Assembly (NCBI GenBank): GCA_947503395.1
Contig: CANNDP010000019.1
Location: 1 to 14,236, forward strand
Direction: 5' to 3'
Source: Actinomycetota bacterium
GTDB taxonomy: Bacteria; Actinomycetota; Actinomycetes; Nanopelagicales; Nanopelagicaceae
Length of the DNA: 14,236 nucleotides
Shown here one piece after another: positions 12,816 through 14,236 of the stretch; within the stretch, counting starts at the first letter, position 1, and every line of letters begins with the position of its first letter. The position numbers and the translations under genes are program-made. The notes beneath the pieces were generated by a model. That model did no database searches. It had not been told where the DNA came from and was given only the letters and a program-made list of their open reading frames with translations.

Positions 12816-14236
12816 TTAATTAACGGAGTACTTCTCAAGGGCGTGCGCTAGGGATCCATCAACCATGGCATGAAGTGATGTTCCTTCAGGTAAATACTCT
12901 TGACTTAATATCTCGCCATGTTCGTGGATCTGACTTACTAAATCCCCTCTGTCATATGGAAGCACAGTTCTAATCTCAATCCTTGGCCTTGGAAGAGATG
13001 ACTCAATAGCGCGGATGAGTTTTTCAATGCCAACTCCGCTATGAACTGAGATTAGATAAGCATCAGGTTCTTGAATCAATACCTGAGCAATTACCTGCGG
13101 ATCTGCAATATCTGCCTTATTTAAAGCGATAATTTCCGGAATTTTTGCTCCCCCAATATCAGCAATTACCCCTCTAACTGCCTTTATCTGACCTAGAGGA
13201 TCGCCGTGTGAGCCATCAACTACATGAACGATTACATCAGCTCCTGAGACCTCCTCTAGCGTTGATTTGAAGGCATCAATTAAGTCATGGGGCAGGTGTT
13301 TAACAAATCCCACAGTGTCAGTTAGCGTGTAGGTGCGACCATCACTTGTCTCTGAGCGTCTAACCGTTGGATCAAGAGTTGCAAAGAGAGCGTTCTGCAC
13401 TAAAACTCCAGCATTAGTCAAACGATTTAATAGCGATGATTTACCAGCATTGGTATACCCCGCAATTGCAACAGAGGGAATTGAATTTCTCTTTCGCTCT
13501 TGTCTCTTGGTATCACGGGCGACTTTCATATCGCCTATCTCCCTGCGAAGCTTTGACATCTTGTCGCGAATTCTGCGGCGATCAACTTCTATCTTTGTTT
13601 CACCCGGGCCGCGCCCACCAATTCCACCTGCCTGGCGAGAGAGTGAATCACCCCAGCCGCGAAGGCGGGGCAACATATAACTCATCTGAGCTAACTCAAC
13701 TTGAGCCTTACCCTCTTTGCTCTTGGCATGTTGAGCAAAAATATCCAGAATCAACGCAGTGCGATCAACTACTTTAACTTTTACCTTATCTTCTAAATTT
13801 CTTAGTTGAGAGGGACTTAACTCGCCATCGCAAACAACGGTATCAGCCCCTGTTGATTTAACAATCGCCTTTAACTCGCTAACTTTTCCAGAGCCGATAA
13901 AGGTTGCTGGATCTGGTTTATCGCGGCGTTGAATAAGGGCATCTAATACCTTTGATCCGGCAGTCTCAGCTAGCGCTGCAAGCTCTTCCATGGAGTTCTC
14001 TGCATCTTTAACACTTCCCTCCGTCCAAACTCCAACAAGTATTACTCGCTCAAGTCTTAACTGGCGGTATTCGGCCTCAGAGATATCACTTAACTCAGTT
14101 GAGAGGCCAATAACTCTTCGTAGCGCCTGTCTATCACTTAAGTCCTGCTGCGTTGATTGAAATGAATCAGGGATAAATATCTCAGAGTCAAACTCTGCTG
14201 CCACCTGCTGGCTCTCAGAGATTAACTCCTCTATCT
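12816..14236 (-). CDS. hflX: GTPase HflX (5' end outside the window)
   Basis: This ribosome-associated GTPase rescues or splits stalled and hibernating ribosomes. From GTG 14204, 462 residues are seen, but the frame stays open to the window edge and that GTG has no Shine-Dalgarno, so the true start is probably outside; residues here count from GTG 14204. The HflX N-terminal domain is present (GLSTELSDISEAEYRQLRLE, DPATFIGSGK, DGELSPSQLRNLE, RTALILDIFAQHA). A coiled-coil-like linker with GGRGPGETKIEVDRRRIRDK follows at about 196-240. The G domain has G1 GYTNAGKS at 249-256, G2 ATLDPT at 275-280, G3 DTVGF at 296-300 and G4 NKAD at 362-365. hflX lies close to lexA in mycobacteria too. Transcripts of lexA and hflX converge. 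Confidence 0.95.
   Translation of the reverse strand, partial: IEELISESQQVAAEFDSEIFIPDSFQSTQQDLSDRQALRRVIGLSTELSDISEAEYRQLRLERVILVGVWTEGSVKDAENSMEELAALAETAGSKVLDALIQRRDKPDPATFIGSGKVSELKAIVKSTGADTVVCDGELSPSQLRNLEDKVKVKVVDRTALILDIFAQHAKSKEGKAQVELAQMSYMLPRLRGWGDSLSRQAGGIGGRGPGETKIEVDRRRIRDKMSKLRREIGDMKVARDTKRQERKRNSIPSVAIAGYTNAGKSSLLNRLTNAGVLVQNALFATLDPTVRRSETSDGRTYTLTDTVGFVKHLPHDLIDAFKSTLEEVSGADVIVHVVDGSHGDPLGQIKAVRGVIADIGGAKIPEIIALNKADIADPQVIAQVLIQEPDAYLISVHSGVGIEKLIRAIESSLPRPRIEIRTVLPYDRGDLVSQIHEHGEILSQEYLPEGTSLHAMVDGSLAHALEKYSVN

Noticed and set aside
13333..13777. Two overlapping plus-strand open frames of 113-115 codons
   Set aside because: Both are antisense to the conserved HflX linker and G domain; no ribosome binding site or family similarity.

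Overview
The window reads as chromosomal core sequence from a low-GC, streamlined actinobacterium. The closest fit is a freshwater acI / Nanopelagicales-type lineage (inference). The encoded HflX, LexA, NrdR, class II ribonucleotide reductase (NrdJ) and DUF4192 proteins have actinobacterial character, and the SAM-IV riboswitch class is mainly actinobacterial. Coding regions are A/T-leaning, intergenic gaps are short, and most genes lie on the minus strand. I see no mobile element, CRISPR array, rRNA or tRNA, and no gene-free stretch longer than 300 bases.

Right part (about 10.9-14.2 kb): a DNA-damage and nucleotide-metabolism cluster. The order hflX (minus, cut by the window edge), lexA (plus), LysM protein (minus), nrdR (minus) resembles the mycobacterial hflX-lexA-Rv2719c-nrdR neighbourhood. 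LexA boxes lie between the divergent lexA and LysM genes. A tandem pair of NrdR boxes lies upstream of nrdR. nrdJ follows, encoding the adenosylcobalamin-dependent ribonucleotide reductase, and ends at a strong hairpin terminator.

Middle (about 4.0-7.9 kb): a DinG/XPD-type Fe-S helicase, an uncharacterised secreted protein with a Pro-rich linker and PKD-like domain, a DUF4192 protein, and alanine dehydrogenase. Gaps are short (61, 61 and 2 bases), so this may be one transcription unit.

Left part (0-2.9 kb): a three-gene polar-amino-acid-type ABC importer (lipoprotein, permease, ATPase) preceded by a clear SAM-IV riboswitch. This points to uptake of a sulfur amino acid (methionine, cysteine or cystine) that is shut down when S-adenosylmethionine is plentiful. 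At the far left edge there is a plausible promoter, Shine-Dalgarno and GTG start of a further minus-strand gene that leaves the window.

I did not find a convincing wholly new system. The most valuable observations are regulatory: the SAM-IV-controlled importer, the paired NrdR operators, and the bidirectional LexA operator region with a probably leaderless lexA. The PKD-like secreted protein and the DUF4192 protein are the unexplained genes.
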